Origin: Brugia malayi
Lineage: Eukaryota > Nematoda > Chromadorea > Rhabditida > Onchocercidae
Length of the DNA: 64,000 bases
Reading direction: 5' to 3'
Assembly (NCBI RefSeq): GCF_000002995.4
Contig: NW_025062477.1
Span: forward strand, 4,808,649-4,872,648
Shown in pieces: positions 39,395 through 52,860 of the stretch (positions within the stretch are counted from its first letter, which is position 1; each line of letters begins with the position of its first letter). A program made the translations under genes and the position numbers. Below the pieces are notes generated by a model. It saw nothing but the letters and a program-made list of their open reading frames with translations, did not search any database and was not told where the DNA came from.

Positions 39395-42006
39395 TAGCAT
39401 TATTCATAATAATCGTATATATTTTATCAGTATCATTATATTAAGCTTTATCATTACACTTATCATTATATCAAATTTTATCATTATCATATCACCGTAC
39501 TTATTTGTATTACTATTATGATATCATTATATTTAATTTCATTATTATAGCTATCATTATATCTAATTTTATCATTGTCTTGAATACCATTATTTGCAGG
39601 AATGACAAAATGAATAAAATGAACTATTTCGAAGTATTTTGAAATAAACAAATATATTCTCCAAAGAAAAAAAGAATTTGCTGATTCATAATTTGTTATG
39701 AAATTTTTGTCAAATTTCAAATTAACAATTAATTGCTGACTCAAATATCATTATGTCATCAATAAAAGCACAGGAACTTTTTTTTTCTTTTGCGTCGGAT
39801 TTTTCTTCATCCTCACACTATTAAGCATCACTAAACTCTACAGTGATAAATTTATTTTTCCCTATTAGTTGACAAACTAAAAATTGAAAGAGTGTAAGAC
39901 AGAAGAATGAATGATTTAACGTTTTATATAAAAAAAGAGAAAACTTTGTCTAATAGAAAAATGTGCGCTGCCTTACTTAAAGAATGTCAACTGTCATTTA
40001 TTGATTGCATTATTTTCATCCCATTATTTTGCATAAAATTTCTCCTTTTTCTAATTAAAAAAAGTGTTTAGCAAACTTTTTTTTTTTTTTTTTTTTTCAA
40101 ATTATTTTAGTTAACTAAATTAATTCGTTGCTACCTTTATATTATTTGTATTTTTGTATTATTTATTTCTTATTATTTTACTTTTCTCTCACTTTTTTAT
40201 CATTTAAAGACATTCTATAGTGTACAGTGAATACATTTTGTTAATAAATTATTTATGAACAAACTTAAGAAATTTCATACATTATTCGGAAAAAAAGATA
40301 AAGAAAAATTTAGCCGAAAATCTAATTTATTGTTGTTGTAATAAAGTTAATTTCATGCAAAAACATCAATTTTATCATTCTTTTTAATGTGCAATTAAGA
40401 TAAAACATCTGAAATGACAATAAAATATTTGTAGTGAATTTTAATCCAAAATTTATGAATGATTATCTTTATCACTTCATGATAACAGTATAGAAAACAA
40501 ATAAAGATAGCAGATGATAATGTTATATTATAAAAATGAAACACGATAATGGCTTTTTTGCTATTTTTGCTATTTTATAATAAATGCATTGAGTGATAAA
40601 TTTTATAAATAAAATCTTATAGTTCAATTAAATAAAATTTTAACCATTGCCATTGCTTTTTTATCTTTCAATTTCATTTTTGCACTACTAATGCTACTGT
40701 TGAGAATTCCCTAGAATTCCAATTAATGTTAAAATTACTTTTGAGAGGAAAATTCAGATTCTAATTCCATCAGCGAAAAATCAGGATTTTTTCTTTGTTA
40801 AAAAAGAGCAAAAAAAAAGTGATGTCCGAAATTAAAGAAAAAAAAGTGGGAAATTCATTTTATGCTTAACGATATGTATATGAATCACCGAAATTGTTTA
40901 AAGAATTAATTCATAAATAAACAAAACATTTTTAACATTTTTTTTCCTCTCCGTTTCTTTTTTCCTCCATTTCTATTTTCTTTTATTTTATTTTTACAAC
41001 TTTTCAAATTTTTTTTTTTTTTTTTTGATAACAAAATATCAAAAATTTGAAACATTCATTTTTTTCTCTAAAAAAAAAAAAAAACGAAACTGTAATTAAA
41101 TAATCTTAGACTAGAGAAACTTGAAGTTGCATTTATATCTATTTTCAACATTTTACATTAACTTTTTAAACTTTTCCAATTATCAATTCAATCTGTTCTT
41201 GTTGGCTTCTTTTTGTCTCTTTCTTTTCCTTTACATCCATTCGAATTAAAAAGCAAATTAATTTTGCAAAACTTAATATGTCATCCTTCCATTATTATCA
41301 TTTCTTCATCTTATCTCTCATTTAAACTTTCAAATTTCTATTTATTTTCCTTTTCATTCACTTTTTCATCCTTTTTTTTTTCACATTTTTTTCTTCTCTT
41401 TAAATGGCTAAATTCTATTTTTCTTAGAAATTTGATTCTAAAAATTTGTTTTTCATTTCTTTGCACTTCCAGTCTCATTAAATTATTGCAACATTGCAAC
41501 TTTTCCAAATGCATAAACATTCTATTTCAATCACTGATTAAATTATTGCTCCAAAAAAAAGCACTCCAGCATAGATTGACAAAACTTGAAATTTTTGCAT
41601 GTTTTTATTTTTTACACATTAAAATTTAATTTTCATGCATTCTTTATATTAATTTAAACTATTATATTTAATATAAATTGTGATGCTTTAAAAAATCTCA
41701 ATAATTTCATCTTTAGTTTTGATTTTTAGTTTCATTTAATAGCTTGTTGTTAAAAGTACAATTTAAATATTTATAGAAATATTTGAATTTTGACTCTGAT
41801 GATTCAAACGAAGATGGCATACATTACTTTGATTGTTATTTAACTTTTAATTTATTACTATTAAACATTACTTTTACTTTATTTATGATTCCTTAGTCTT
41901 TTTTTTTTATTTATTTATAATTTGTTATCTTTTTTTTGAATCACTTGTATAGGTTGGATGAGAATATTCATTTATTAATTGGTCTTTTTTCTTTTCTCTT
42001 CCTTAG

Positions 42007-42058
42007 AAATCATCCGAAATGTTTTGAAATTGTGATCAACAAAAAGATGGACGGTTAA
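42007..42058 (+). CDS. Possible alternative terminal exon
   Basis: A strong pyrimidine-rich acceptor (ttttctcttccttag) is followed by one base and then 16 codons reading NHPKCFEIVINKKMDG and a TAA stop (42056-42058). The single leading base fits the open phase left by the exon at 35787-35901, so the two would join in frame. About 170 bases after the stop (to about 42230) stay less AT-rich than the flanks and could be 3' UTR. No AATAAA is seen close by, and the peptide is short, so chance is not excluded. Confidence 0.35.
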
Positions 42059-45000
42059 TTAACAGTTCCGCTGACATAACCAGAATCAGAAAACCGGTTT
42101 TCGATCGATTCACATGGCCACCCCATACAACATATTGCAGCAATGAATAGCAACATCAGCAATTAATGATTACTCATTCTGTTCATCATTGATTAGTTAG
42201 AAAAAAGTTCCGGAATACTTTCCGGCTGTATTAATTTGCTTCCCTTTTTTCTTTTGGTTTCCCTTGTACCTATTAGCTAATCTATTTGCAGTTTTTTTTC
42301 TTGGCATATTTTATACCCAATAGCAATTAAAATTATATTCAAGAATTCTTTTTTGTTGCTAATTATAAATTACCATTCAAAATTTAACATTTTTCTTAAT
42401 ATTTAACACACTCTAAAGCTGGAAATATTTAACTCCTAATTTTAATTAGTTAAATATTTGTTATATTTTTCTACAAGATAATAAGATCAGCTAGTGACAA
42501 TAAGTTAATAAGATAGCGAAAATTTGGCATTAATAGCTTTCTTACTATTTAAGTATAAGATATATCAATCGTTATTATCAAGGTATTTTCATAAAACTGT
42601 AATAATATCAAGGATTTAAATCTTATTGATTGATTTATTTTGTAATATTCTTTCTGATTAACAATTGATAACGTATTAATCTTAATAGAAAATGAAATAA
42701 TTCGAATAGTTAACCAAGAGAGAGAAGCGAAAAAAAAGATAGCAATCTTGTTAAATTAGAAATTTACATTGGTAGCAAGAAGAGAGAATGAGATAAAAAA
42801 CCAATTTTTTTTTTCTTTTTTTCAGCAAATGGTCCTTCAAATTCCTCCAGGAGTCACAAATTCTACAATATACTTCTCCTCCTAAATTGCCTCATTTATT
42901 TACTCATTTTAGAATTCCACTCAATTTTTTTAATTCTCCTTCCAGACTTTTAAATTGATCAAAGGTCGAAACGTGTTTTCCTTTCAGTTTTTTTCCACTA
43001 AACGATTCACATATATCATCATTTCATCTTTTTATTTAATTTATTTATTCTGTCCTTTATAATCTAATTTGTAAACTGTTATCCAAATTTTGATATATTT
43101 CAAGAAAAAAAAAAAGCTCCAATTTCTACTTGAAATCTATACTATTATCAGTTCCTCTCTTCCTTTTTTTTTTCATTTTTTTTATTGAATAATATGGTAT
43201 TTTATTACTTATAGCAGCTCTTTTGTTTACACTAGTGAATGATTCAAAAATTTTTTTTCTTTTGTGATTAAATAATATTTCAAATAAGTGAAATTATTAA
43301 GTTTCATTTCCAATATTTTTTTTATCTAATCGTTTCATTTTTTTTTTTTTTTTTAAATAAAATAAATATTATTACACTGTTATATCAACTGAAATGGTGG
43401 AAATAGGTGCTATAAAATGTATAAAAATATCAGATAACGAATTCTTTTTGCTTTTTTTTTTGCTATCGTAATGATGATAAATAAGAGAAAAAACCTTAAA
43501 TGAAAATGGAAGATGGATTGCGAATTTTAAAAAGTAAAATAACTCTAATTTTAATTAATTTTAGAAATATTTATTACAAAAAAAAAAAAAAAAAAAATGA
43601 AATTTCTCAAATTCATTTGTGATATTATCATTTCTAAATTCATTTTCTATTTTTCCAACTGTTTTGTTAAGTTGGGCAGTTTTTTTTTTCTTTTTTTTTT
43701 TTCATTTTCATTTCCAGTTTTATTTGGTGTTCTGAAATCAGATAAAAGACCTAAATGGTTTACATAGATGCAATTTGATTGCATAAGAAATATAAAATAT
43801 ACAATGTTTAGGCGTGCATAAGTAAACATTTAAAGCACATTAATAATTTTAAATTTTTTAATTAGTTTTAGAAATAGTTAAAAATTTATCGATAAATAAA
43901 TCTTCAACATATCCAATAACATTATGAAAGGCAAAAAAAAAACTGAAATTATCATAGTGGAAAACTTATGAAAATTTTCTTAAATGAAAGTTCTAAAAAC
44001 ATTTTAAATATTCCATTAACATTCTTGCTTGTATTTAATATTATAAAAAAATCAAAAAAAAAAATGAATGAAAATTTTTAAATATTTCCAAAATATTTCA
44101 GAAAAACAAGTTGCAAATTTTAAAATGTAAAATAATTTTTTATCTTTAATTAATTCTAAAAATGCTTGTTAGAAAAAAGAATTAATCAGAATTTTACAAT
44201 AAGCAGCAATGTAACAATATAATAAAAAAGTGATAAAAGATAAAAAAAAAAAACCTATTACAATATTTCAATTATTTCTAATAAAGAATAAAAAGAAGAT
44301 TTCTTCCGTCCGTCCTCATTTTGAAAAATCTACAAAGAATAAAAAATTTACGTTATTTGAAAAATTTGCATGGTAACAAAATTAATCGAAGGTCAATGAC
44401 ATATTACCGTGACAATTATTGCATTCATTTTATCTGTTTTACATCATTTATTAGATTTCCTTTTTTGTCACCCTGTGTAAAGAGTAAATTTTTATTTAAA
44501 AATTTTAAAAAAATATGTTTAATTTGAGAAAAATACTATTTACTAATTAAATTATTTTTGCGCAAATATATTACATTTTTCATTCGATATTGTATTTGTT
44601 TCGTTTTTGTTTTTATTATTTATTTATTTTTTGTAATGTTTGCATCATCAAAATACTTAATCATAATAATGAAACAATACAAAAATAATCAGACTGGTGG
44701 GAGAATTTTTTTAAAATATAAACAAAAATTGTGTTAGTGTTTTAATTAGTTTTGTGAGGAAGAAAAAGAATATAAGAGAGAATACAAAGAAGAATTTCAA
44801 CTTTATCACATGTATTAAAAATATATGATATATCAAAAAAAAAAAAGCTTAAAATATCTTTATCAAACGTACGTTGGAATTGTATTTTTTACGTCATTAT
44901 AGTACATTGAACGATTATAAATTCAAGCCACAATTTGAAATGATTGAATTTAGTCCAGTTATAATTTTGTCTTTGTTAATTATCTTACCAGTTGGTAATA

Positions 45001-46229
45001 TTTTTGAAAAGAAAAAACCAGGAAAGTGATTGAATTTTTATTTAGCAAAAATTAAAACAAAAAAAAAAAAAACATTTTGTTTATAGAAATAATTGAAAAA
45101 AATCTAGAAATACAGCAATTCGTACTTTCTCTTCCATTATACAAATGTGACCACAAATTATATAATTTAAGTTTTGTTTACCTTTTGTTAATTCTTATTT
45201 TTATTATTTTTTTTTTTTTAAATACATTTCTAAGAGCATTTCTATTCCATATCCAAATAAATTATTATTTTCTCTTTCGTTTTTTTTTTCGGTATTTTTA
45301 GGTGAATTTCATCGATAAAAAATATCGTAAAATATGGTGATATTTAGAAGATATTTTAGATATATGAAAATATGAAATTATAAAATAAATTTTAACATAG
45401 CACTACTTCATGAATGTTTTATGTTGGAATTCTTTTCAAAGATATAAGAAAAAAAGTGAGTGTTCTCACTCAATTTATTTGATCATATATTATTAGATAT
45501 GACTATTTATTATATTATATGACAGAAAATTTAATTAAATTTGTCAAATACAGAACAGGAAGAAATGAAAAGGCAAGATTTAAATACATATTTTCTAGCA
45601 ACGGAAAATTTCATTACTTTAAAAATAAAAGAAAAAAATCCGATAAATCCATGTTTAGAATAGATGGAAATATTTTTTTATAATAGGAAAATTTTCAAGA
45701 AATTAGAAATCGAAAAAAAAAGTAGAAAAAAAATTCACCCATTTGCTTTTTTATTCATCTTTTCTATACAAACTTTTGGGATTATGGAAAATTTTCGCTT
45801 GATAAATGAAATCAAAAATGATACACAAATGATACAATCTATTGATTCAATTTTTCTTTTTCTTTTTCTTCTTGAACAAAGGCTTTTTCAGTTCATATGA
45901 AATTAATGTATTTTAATTTAAAATTACCATAATAATATATAAATTGCCATAAAAAGAGTAAATGAAAACGGTTGATCACACTTAAAAGATGAAATATTTT
46001 GAATTATTTGAGACAATTTATTAGCATTCATAATTTAGGCTATGCTATGTAATGTTAAAAGGAAATGGCACATTTCATTAAATGTTGTTAGACACAATTT
46101 CTTGTTACAATTAACGATTAACAAAATTTAAAAGAAAGAAAAAAAAAAAAAGATCGAATTGACAATGAATGAATCAGTTCCTATCTTTCCCTTCCTCATT
46201 TCACCATTTATCAAACGACCGATTTAATC

Positions 46230-46318
46230 AGGAATATCTTCCTCTCCCTCCCTTTCCCTTTCTCTCTCTCTCTCCTCCCCTTTCCTCGTTCCTTTCCCTC
46301 CCTCCCTCTTCTTTCGCA
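46230..46318. repeat. Polypyrimidine (CT/CCCT) tract
   Basis: About 90 bases almost wholly C and T on the plus strand, including (TC)7 and CCCT units. On the opposite strand it is a purine tract that could adopt a triplex-type structure. Confidence 0.85.
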
Positions 46319-47159
46319 CTGCTTTCTTTTCTTTGCTTTATATCAGATATGCATATCCATTTGCAATTCCTTTCCTTTTTTTCCATTACACTATTTGATT
46401 CGCTTATTTTATTCATTTTATTTCTGTTCTCCATTTCATTTTATTTCATCTTGGTGTTAAGGGAAAACAAGAAAAAATTGTTAGTATCGGAATTAAATAC
46501 TGGAAATTAAAAATCCTTTTTTTCTCCTTTCATACTACTCTACTTTTGCTATAATAATATAATTGCTAATCACTGTAATATTTCGCTCGATATTTAAGTT
46601 CCAAAAAAAAAAAAAAAGACGAATATTGAAAGACAAGAAATAAACGAAATGAAATAATTATTTCTTCTTTAGTAATTCCTTTTGTTCATACAATAAGATT
46701 TATTAAAAATATCTAAGCATATAAATATTTATTGAAGTATTCAACCTGGCATTTAAGCCTTAAAATTAAGATTAAATTCAAAATGGTATTTAGTTGAATA
46801 AAAGAAAAAGAATGAAAATTAATTTTTATCTTTTTTCCCTTCCATTTACCTATATCACCGCTTGTAACAAAATTGTTTTTTCTTTTTTTTTTTTGAAAAA
46901 GAAACTTTTTGATAAGTGAAGGGAAAGAGATTTTATAAAAAAAAAGAAAAAAAAAAACTTACCTCTTCTCGTGAATACATGTAAACAATGATACAAAATC
47001 AATAATGCAGAATGTCTTTATGCATATAAATGCATATATTATATAAATAGCTCTTTCCCTACAATATATTAAACGATCCCAATACATACACTCACTTATA
47101 TTAGTAATTAATTAATTAATGACCAATGTACACGAGAAGTACATAAATATATACACACA

Positions 47160-47345
47160 TACATATACACAAAATGGCCGCAGCGTTGCTGCACTTTCGA
47201 TCGCTTGCAGCGTTCATTTCATCTTCTCTTTTCACCGCGCAGCATCCATTCAACCCTCCTCCACTACCGCCCCACCACCGCCCCACTACCGTCCCCCGCG
47301 CTCACCTTATTACCAAATCGATCGCATAAACAACAGAGCCGCAAT
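47160..47345. promoter_or_regulatory. GC-rich island, candidate internal (possibly bidirectional) promoter
   Basis: The most GC-rich stretch of the desert. It contains AAAATGGCCGC (close to the YY1-type initiator), GCAGCGTTGCTGCAC, repeated CCGCCCCAC words that read GGGGCGG on the minus strand (Sp1-like), and several CpGs. A 51-codon plus-strand frame (47174-47329, starting MAAALLHFRSLAAF) lies in it. It is Pro/His-rich and has no splice support, so I do not call it a gene. About 200 bases further on the minus strand is a perfect donor, GAAGAG|GTAAGT, at 46963. Confidence 0.4.
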
Positions 47346-49857
47346 TCAACCATCTAAATTTAGACTTAAATTTATATTTATTTTATTTATATAAGTAATA
47401 TCTGTTTTCTAACTTTTCTGACTTCAAAAATTTGATGACTTTTATGTACTTTTTTCTCTCGTTTCATTTTTAGCATAACACTTTTTCCCTTTTTTTTTGA
47501 TTTAAATGTTTTGTTATTATTCATTTCATATCTTATAATGAAACTATTCATTATTTATTATTATTATTATTACTATTTTTACTATAACACATATGTAATT
47601 ACTTTTATTATTTTAACATATATATATTCATAAGTTGTAACAATTTTTTCTTGGTTTTTTTATTAATTTGAAATTTTTTTCTGTGATTTCGAAGTTTAAT
47701 AAAATTAACGAAAATTGTTTCAAAATATTGATTCATTGATACACGATGATGTTGATATTAAATAAATCATACATAGCTGTACTATTTATATCGATTTGTT
47801 CAAATTATTTATCACTTCGTCTACTCAATGAACCGTTTAACCGAGTTCTGTCCATCAACACACTTTATTTGATCAATTTTATAATAATGGAATTAATTTT
47901 GCGGAAGTACCAATATTTGAAATGAGAATTTAATTTTATTATTGGATGAAATTCTTTGCAGCACTTGAAAGTTCAATTCTTTCGTCATTTCCCATAACCA
48001 TATTGCTTTAAAGTTGCTAACTTATAATGAGATAAGTTTTTATTGGAAGTAAGAAATAATTTTAATAAATCTAAGTCTGATGATATGACAGATAAAATAA
48101 TTAATGCATAATATTACGAATCATTTGAACTTCACATTATTTAACTTATTAAGTTATTTAATAATTTATCATGATTAATTATCTGCTTCACTTGATACTT
48201 TCAAGATGTTTGAGTTTTATCTTTCATATATTTCAAATATTACCAAACTTTTAATATTTTTAGTTGTAAAATTTAAAACATTAAATTTAATTAAATTACA
48301 AATTTTTTCTTTTTTCTCATATACTAAAAATTGATAATAAAGTCATTGAATAAGGTAACGATTTTTGTTAGCCACCGCAATGCATCAGAAAGCTGTTTCC
48401 AACATGGATTCAAAATATTGAGATTCCAAGACAACATTTCTGATTCTGATCTCTAATTTAGTGGATTTGTATAACTCAAACTGATTAATTATTTCGGTCT
48501 AAATTGTTTAAAATTCCAACAGAACATTTTGGCCTTTTGAATTTTTAATGTTTAATATCAGATTTAATATCAATTTTTAATGTTTAATGTCATATCAGAA
48601 CTGCTAATAAGTAAATAATTGTCTTTAAAATTTGAAAGCTTAGAATCAAGTTCAGCAATTTATTCTTCAGATTGTTGCACGAGTTTGCAGTTTCCTTCAT
48701 CATTGATTTTGTTTTAATTCATTAATCTCTTAAAATACTAAATTATTTACTTATTTAGTAGTTCTGATATGATTCGGTAATCTTCTCCTTTTTTTTCTTT
48801 TTCATTATATATCATTACTTCAACGATTAGTTTTATTTTCAGATTACTTAGAAAGTTTCACTGCGATAAAGAGATAAGAAAAAAAAAAAAAAAACATCAA
48901 CTTTTTTGTTCTTTATGGTTATATAAACAATCGTATTTTTTAGATTAAGGTCTTATTATTATTATGTTGATATTAAATTGACATCATATCAGTGCATATC
49001 AATTCTTCATTTCTTCATTCAACTTTAGTGTCATTCTTAGGATATTTTATTTTGCCTCGTAATTTGCACATATCATCATCTCATGTATTTTTAGATTTAG
49101 ATAATAAAAAGATTGAAGCAAAAGTAATCACTGCAACACGAAATTAAAAATTCAATAAAAACATTAGTGAGTTTTCTTTGAAAATTGCTTTATTTCTTAT
49201 ACATTGGTCTCCAATTCTCACTAACATCATTTTCAAAAACAAAAAAAATAGATCTTTTATTTCAAGAAAAACAGAAAAATTCTTGCATATTTTTTTAAAA
49301 ACATAGCATATAAAATGTAGTCTGATTATTGTCTAACTCTATACCTATTTCCTTTGAAAATAATTTTATGCTTTAAATACATATTTACTCAATTCTTTTT
49401 GAATTTTTATTTCTCAAATTTTAAATGCGAACAAATTTTAAATATGCTGATATTTTAGACATTCCAACAACACGATATGCTTTTCAAGTCAAGCAATGCG
49501 TGACTTTAATTTTGCAAATTCAAAATTTAAAATATTAAAACCTATTTATTTGCAATGAATATTTGCATTTTTTTTCTACGTTGTATTCATTACAACCACG
49601 GAAACGTTTTGATCTTAACAAGGATGAAAATTGAGTCTAATTTGGGCCCTAAATGCCGTTTTGGCTATTCTTTTTTTTTTGAAATTTTGATATCTTGATA
49701 TATATATATATATATATACTTCCTTCAGATTACAAATTAATATCAAAAAAGAAAAAAGGATCGTTTTAATTACTCTCATGCTTCAGCTACAAGATGAATT
49801 AACCAAGATAATTTCATGTCTGATATAATAAGTCTGATATAAATGAGCTCCTTTTAG

Positions 49858-49950
49858 AAGTTATATGGGTCACTTCATTAGGCCATCATTAGTCGATGCT
49901 TTTAATGAACGAACAAGCCTGATGATTAATGAATTTAAAGCTTTCCGCAT
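49858..49950 (+). CDS. Probable 93-base cassette exon of the large repeat gene
   Basis: The acceptor ctccttttag and donor CAT|gtatgtg bound a frame that is open throughout. It reads SYMGHFIRPSLVDAFNERTS then LMINEFKAFR, with none of the F/K/N/I bias of neighbouring DNA. It starts with one base and ends with two, so it can be included or skipped between 35901 and 55418 without changing frame. No domain is recognised. Confidence 0.55.
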
Positions 49951-52667
49951 GTATGTGTTAAGCAAAAAACCTAAATTTTTTTGTTTGAAAATTAACAAAT
50001 TTAATGTTTTCTTTAAAAGTGTAGGGTTAGATAGCAGATTTCTGAAATTAACATTTTAAAGTTTGAATGAAATTAAAATTTACAATCAAGAGATTCGTGT
50101 TTTTCGGTAATTAAAAGAGAGAAAAATTTTTGAAGGTTTTTCTTCATTCGTTTTTCCTGATATTTGAATTTTTCTTTCACCTCATGTACATATATATATA
50201 TATATTTTTTTTTTGGAAAATGTCATTAAAATTTAAAACAATTCTGTGCATGAAATTATCTTCTTTCGTGTTATCATAAAAAAGAGAAATTGAAAAACAA
50301 ATCTTTGATTAATCTCTCTGGTCTCGCTTTCATTGTTTTAAAGGAATTCTCCTCAGTGTGACAGAAGGTTTTGCACACACAGAAAAAAAGTGGAAAGATA
50401 GAACTGGAATATCAGAATCTAGCATAATGAAGACTAAAACACGAGAAAAAAAAATTCCGGAAAAAAAGGAAAGAAGAAAATGTATTTCTTATTGCTGAAA
50501 AATCAATACAATCACATTGATTTTTTTTTAGTTTCCTAGTAGAAAGAATTGTTATTACATATACACTATGTACTGAAAAGATTGTTGTTATTGCACTGAA
50601 CAATTGATAAATTAAAATGAGAATGGTTTATGTCGAAGGTGAATGTTGGGCGATAGCGGAAAATAACGATTAAAACTTAAGCACAGTTTGATTGAGTGCT
50701 TGTAAAGTAGTGGTGTTATGCTAGGAAGTGAAGTGAAACGAGGTGCCATCTTATCTCTTCTCGTTATTATCTCTACATTTATGCCTTCTTTTCCTTTTTA
50801 CATCTAACAGTTATCTAAGATTTCCAAAATGAACAAAATTTTCTTCATTTATTATTTTTTTCTTTGTTCTTTCTTATCTGTCTCAGATTATTACTACGAC
50901 TACTACTACTACTATTGCTAATACATTATTCATCGATTACCTTTTTTTTAAAAAAAAGAAACTTTTTTCTATAAATAAAACAATAGAAAACTTTAATAGC
51001 AACAATAACAACAAATAATTGTTTGATGAATTAGTGATTAGAAAAGAATAAAAGAAATATTTTTTGAAATTATTGACTTTCAACATATATATAAAAAAAT
51101 AAAGGTACTATTATTTATAATCAGACATTATTAATAATATGCTTCTTTCTCTTTCTTCTCTCTCTTTCTCTTCCTCATGTTGAAATTAACTAAACTTTTT
51201 TCTTTTTGCTAAAATTAAGAAATAAAAGTAAAATTTAAGCAAGAATGCAAGTAAAAAAATTTAGAGAAAGAGAATGCCAATAGGAAGAAGGAGTAGGATG
51301 AAGTTTTGTCTTAATTTTCTCACTAATTTTGAATTCACAATTAGTTTTTTCCGGAATTTTTTTTTCATTTTGATTATATATATTTATTTTTCAATTTTTT
51401 TTTTGTTCACGTCATTTAATATTCATCCTACCACATCATCATTTCTTTCCCTTCTTTCCACTGGAATTTTCGTCTTTTCCTAGATTTTTTACTTTAATTC
51501 TGTTTGAAATGTTCATTTTTATTTCCCAAGAACACTTTGGTACTTTAAGCATAATTTATTTTACCGAATGAAAAAAGAAGGAAAAAAGACTGACAAAGCC
51601 TAATTTATTTAGTTAATTCCAACACCAATTTGAACTTAGCATTTCATTTTTTCTCCTCTGAATTAATTTCATATTAATTTCATTCTTTTTTATTCCCACT
51701 TACATAACTGGAACAAAAAAAAAAAAAAAAAAAAAAAAAAAATGCTTTTCTTTTCTCATTTTTTACAATTTAATTTCATTTTTAATGGGAAATAATATCA
51801 ATTTTGATTTTAAATTGAATTTAAATGTGCCATATATGTTCTATAATGCTGAGAAGAGGGAAAGGGAATTGAAAAAGTTAAGCAAATAAGATTGATACAT
51901 AAAAAATAACGTCATAGTAAGATTTTATACTTTCGATGTTTTTTAGTTGTCAATCACAAAGGAAATTCTTCATTGTTTTTCCTCAGCTTCACTTCAAAAG
52001 TGTATGATTTAAAAACTTTTAACTATTTTAAACGACATTTTAAACGAAATTGATGAATCAATGTTTCCTTCCTTTATCTACTCGCTTTTATTATTTTGAT
52101 ATGGAATTACTTAAATTATTTCTATCATCCGAGTAATTTCTCATAATTTTAATCATGCTTTGTTAATGTAGTGAATGCATCAGTCAGTTATTGTTTACTG
52201 TTAAATTTCCTATTCAACTAATCTTATTAAGCACATGCAAGACATTCAATATACATTATAATTTTTTTGTATTTTTATATTATAATATTTGTTAAATTCA
52301 TTAAACCATATAGCGAGGGTTAAAATGAAGGTCACTGTTTCTATCACAATTAATTTTTAATGTGTCGTCAAATTCCTTAATAATTTCTAATCTAATAAGT
52401 TATTAACTTTCTCTGCTAGATGGCTTTACTTCCATTACGTAAATCACGAATTTTTGCCATGCTACAAATTTTTTTTAAAAAAAGAATTTTAGTCTGCACT
52501 TAAGAAATGTAATCATGGGAAGAAAAAAGAGGAAAAAGGGCATCATATTCTTATTGCTGCTTTAGTAGCAGTCAATATCATTTTTTTTAATTTCACTTTT
52601 TTCTCTTTGTTTATATCATATTTCAAAAACAACATGCATGCATCATATAATTACAGTAATATTTTCT

Positions 52668-52860
52668 TAGTAATAATAATAAATAATGATAGTGATAATA
52701 ATAGTAATAATGACAAATAATAATAGTGGTAATAATAGTAATAATAACAATAATAACAATGATAATAATAGTAGTAAATAATAATTCATATAATAATAAT
52801 AAGTTAATAGCAAATAATAATAACAACAATAATAATGATGATAGTAATAATAAATAAACA
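52668..52860. repeat. Imperfect AAT/AGT/AAC trinucleotide array
   Basis: About 190 bases of aataat with atag, aacaat and gataat variants, the same type as the array at 38335-38612. Confidence 0.92.

Larger units (their letters stand above)
35902..42006. other. AT-rich intron-like region with microsatellites
   Basis: No exon is supported. It holds a cluster of CACGTG/GACGTG words (36954-37062), a (GT)n tract (37683-37730), a long AAT trinucleotide array (38335-38612), a degenerate ATCATTATA-rich stretch (about 39425-39590) and the second copy of a dispersed duplicate (39292-39394). Long open frames at 37180-37404 and 41213-41629 are pyrimidine-tract translations, not genes. Confidence 0.6.
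42059..49857. other. AT-rich intron-like region with a GC-rich island
   Basis: No exon is supported on the plus strand. It contains many poly-A and poly-T runs, a pyrimidine tract at 46230-46318 (CTCTCTCC/CCCTCC words), and the GC-rich island at about 47160-47345, listed separately. Reading frames in the tract are low-complexity F/S/P/L or K/E. Confidence 0.6.

Noticed and set aside
41213..41629. 138-codon plus-strand frame
   Set aside because: It is rich in F, L, S and I from pyrimidine-rich DNA, lacks an upstream ATG context and matches no family.
46169..46510. 113-codon frame with Pro/Ser/Leu runs
   Set aside because: It is produced by the CT/CCCT tract. The opposite strand is equally open with Lys/Glu runs, which is typical of simple sequence.
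47174..47329. 51-codon frame MAAALLHFRSLAAF in the GC-rich island
   Set aside because: It is short and Pro/His-rich in its second half, without splice sites. The island is better read as regulatory DNA.
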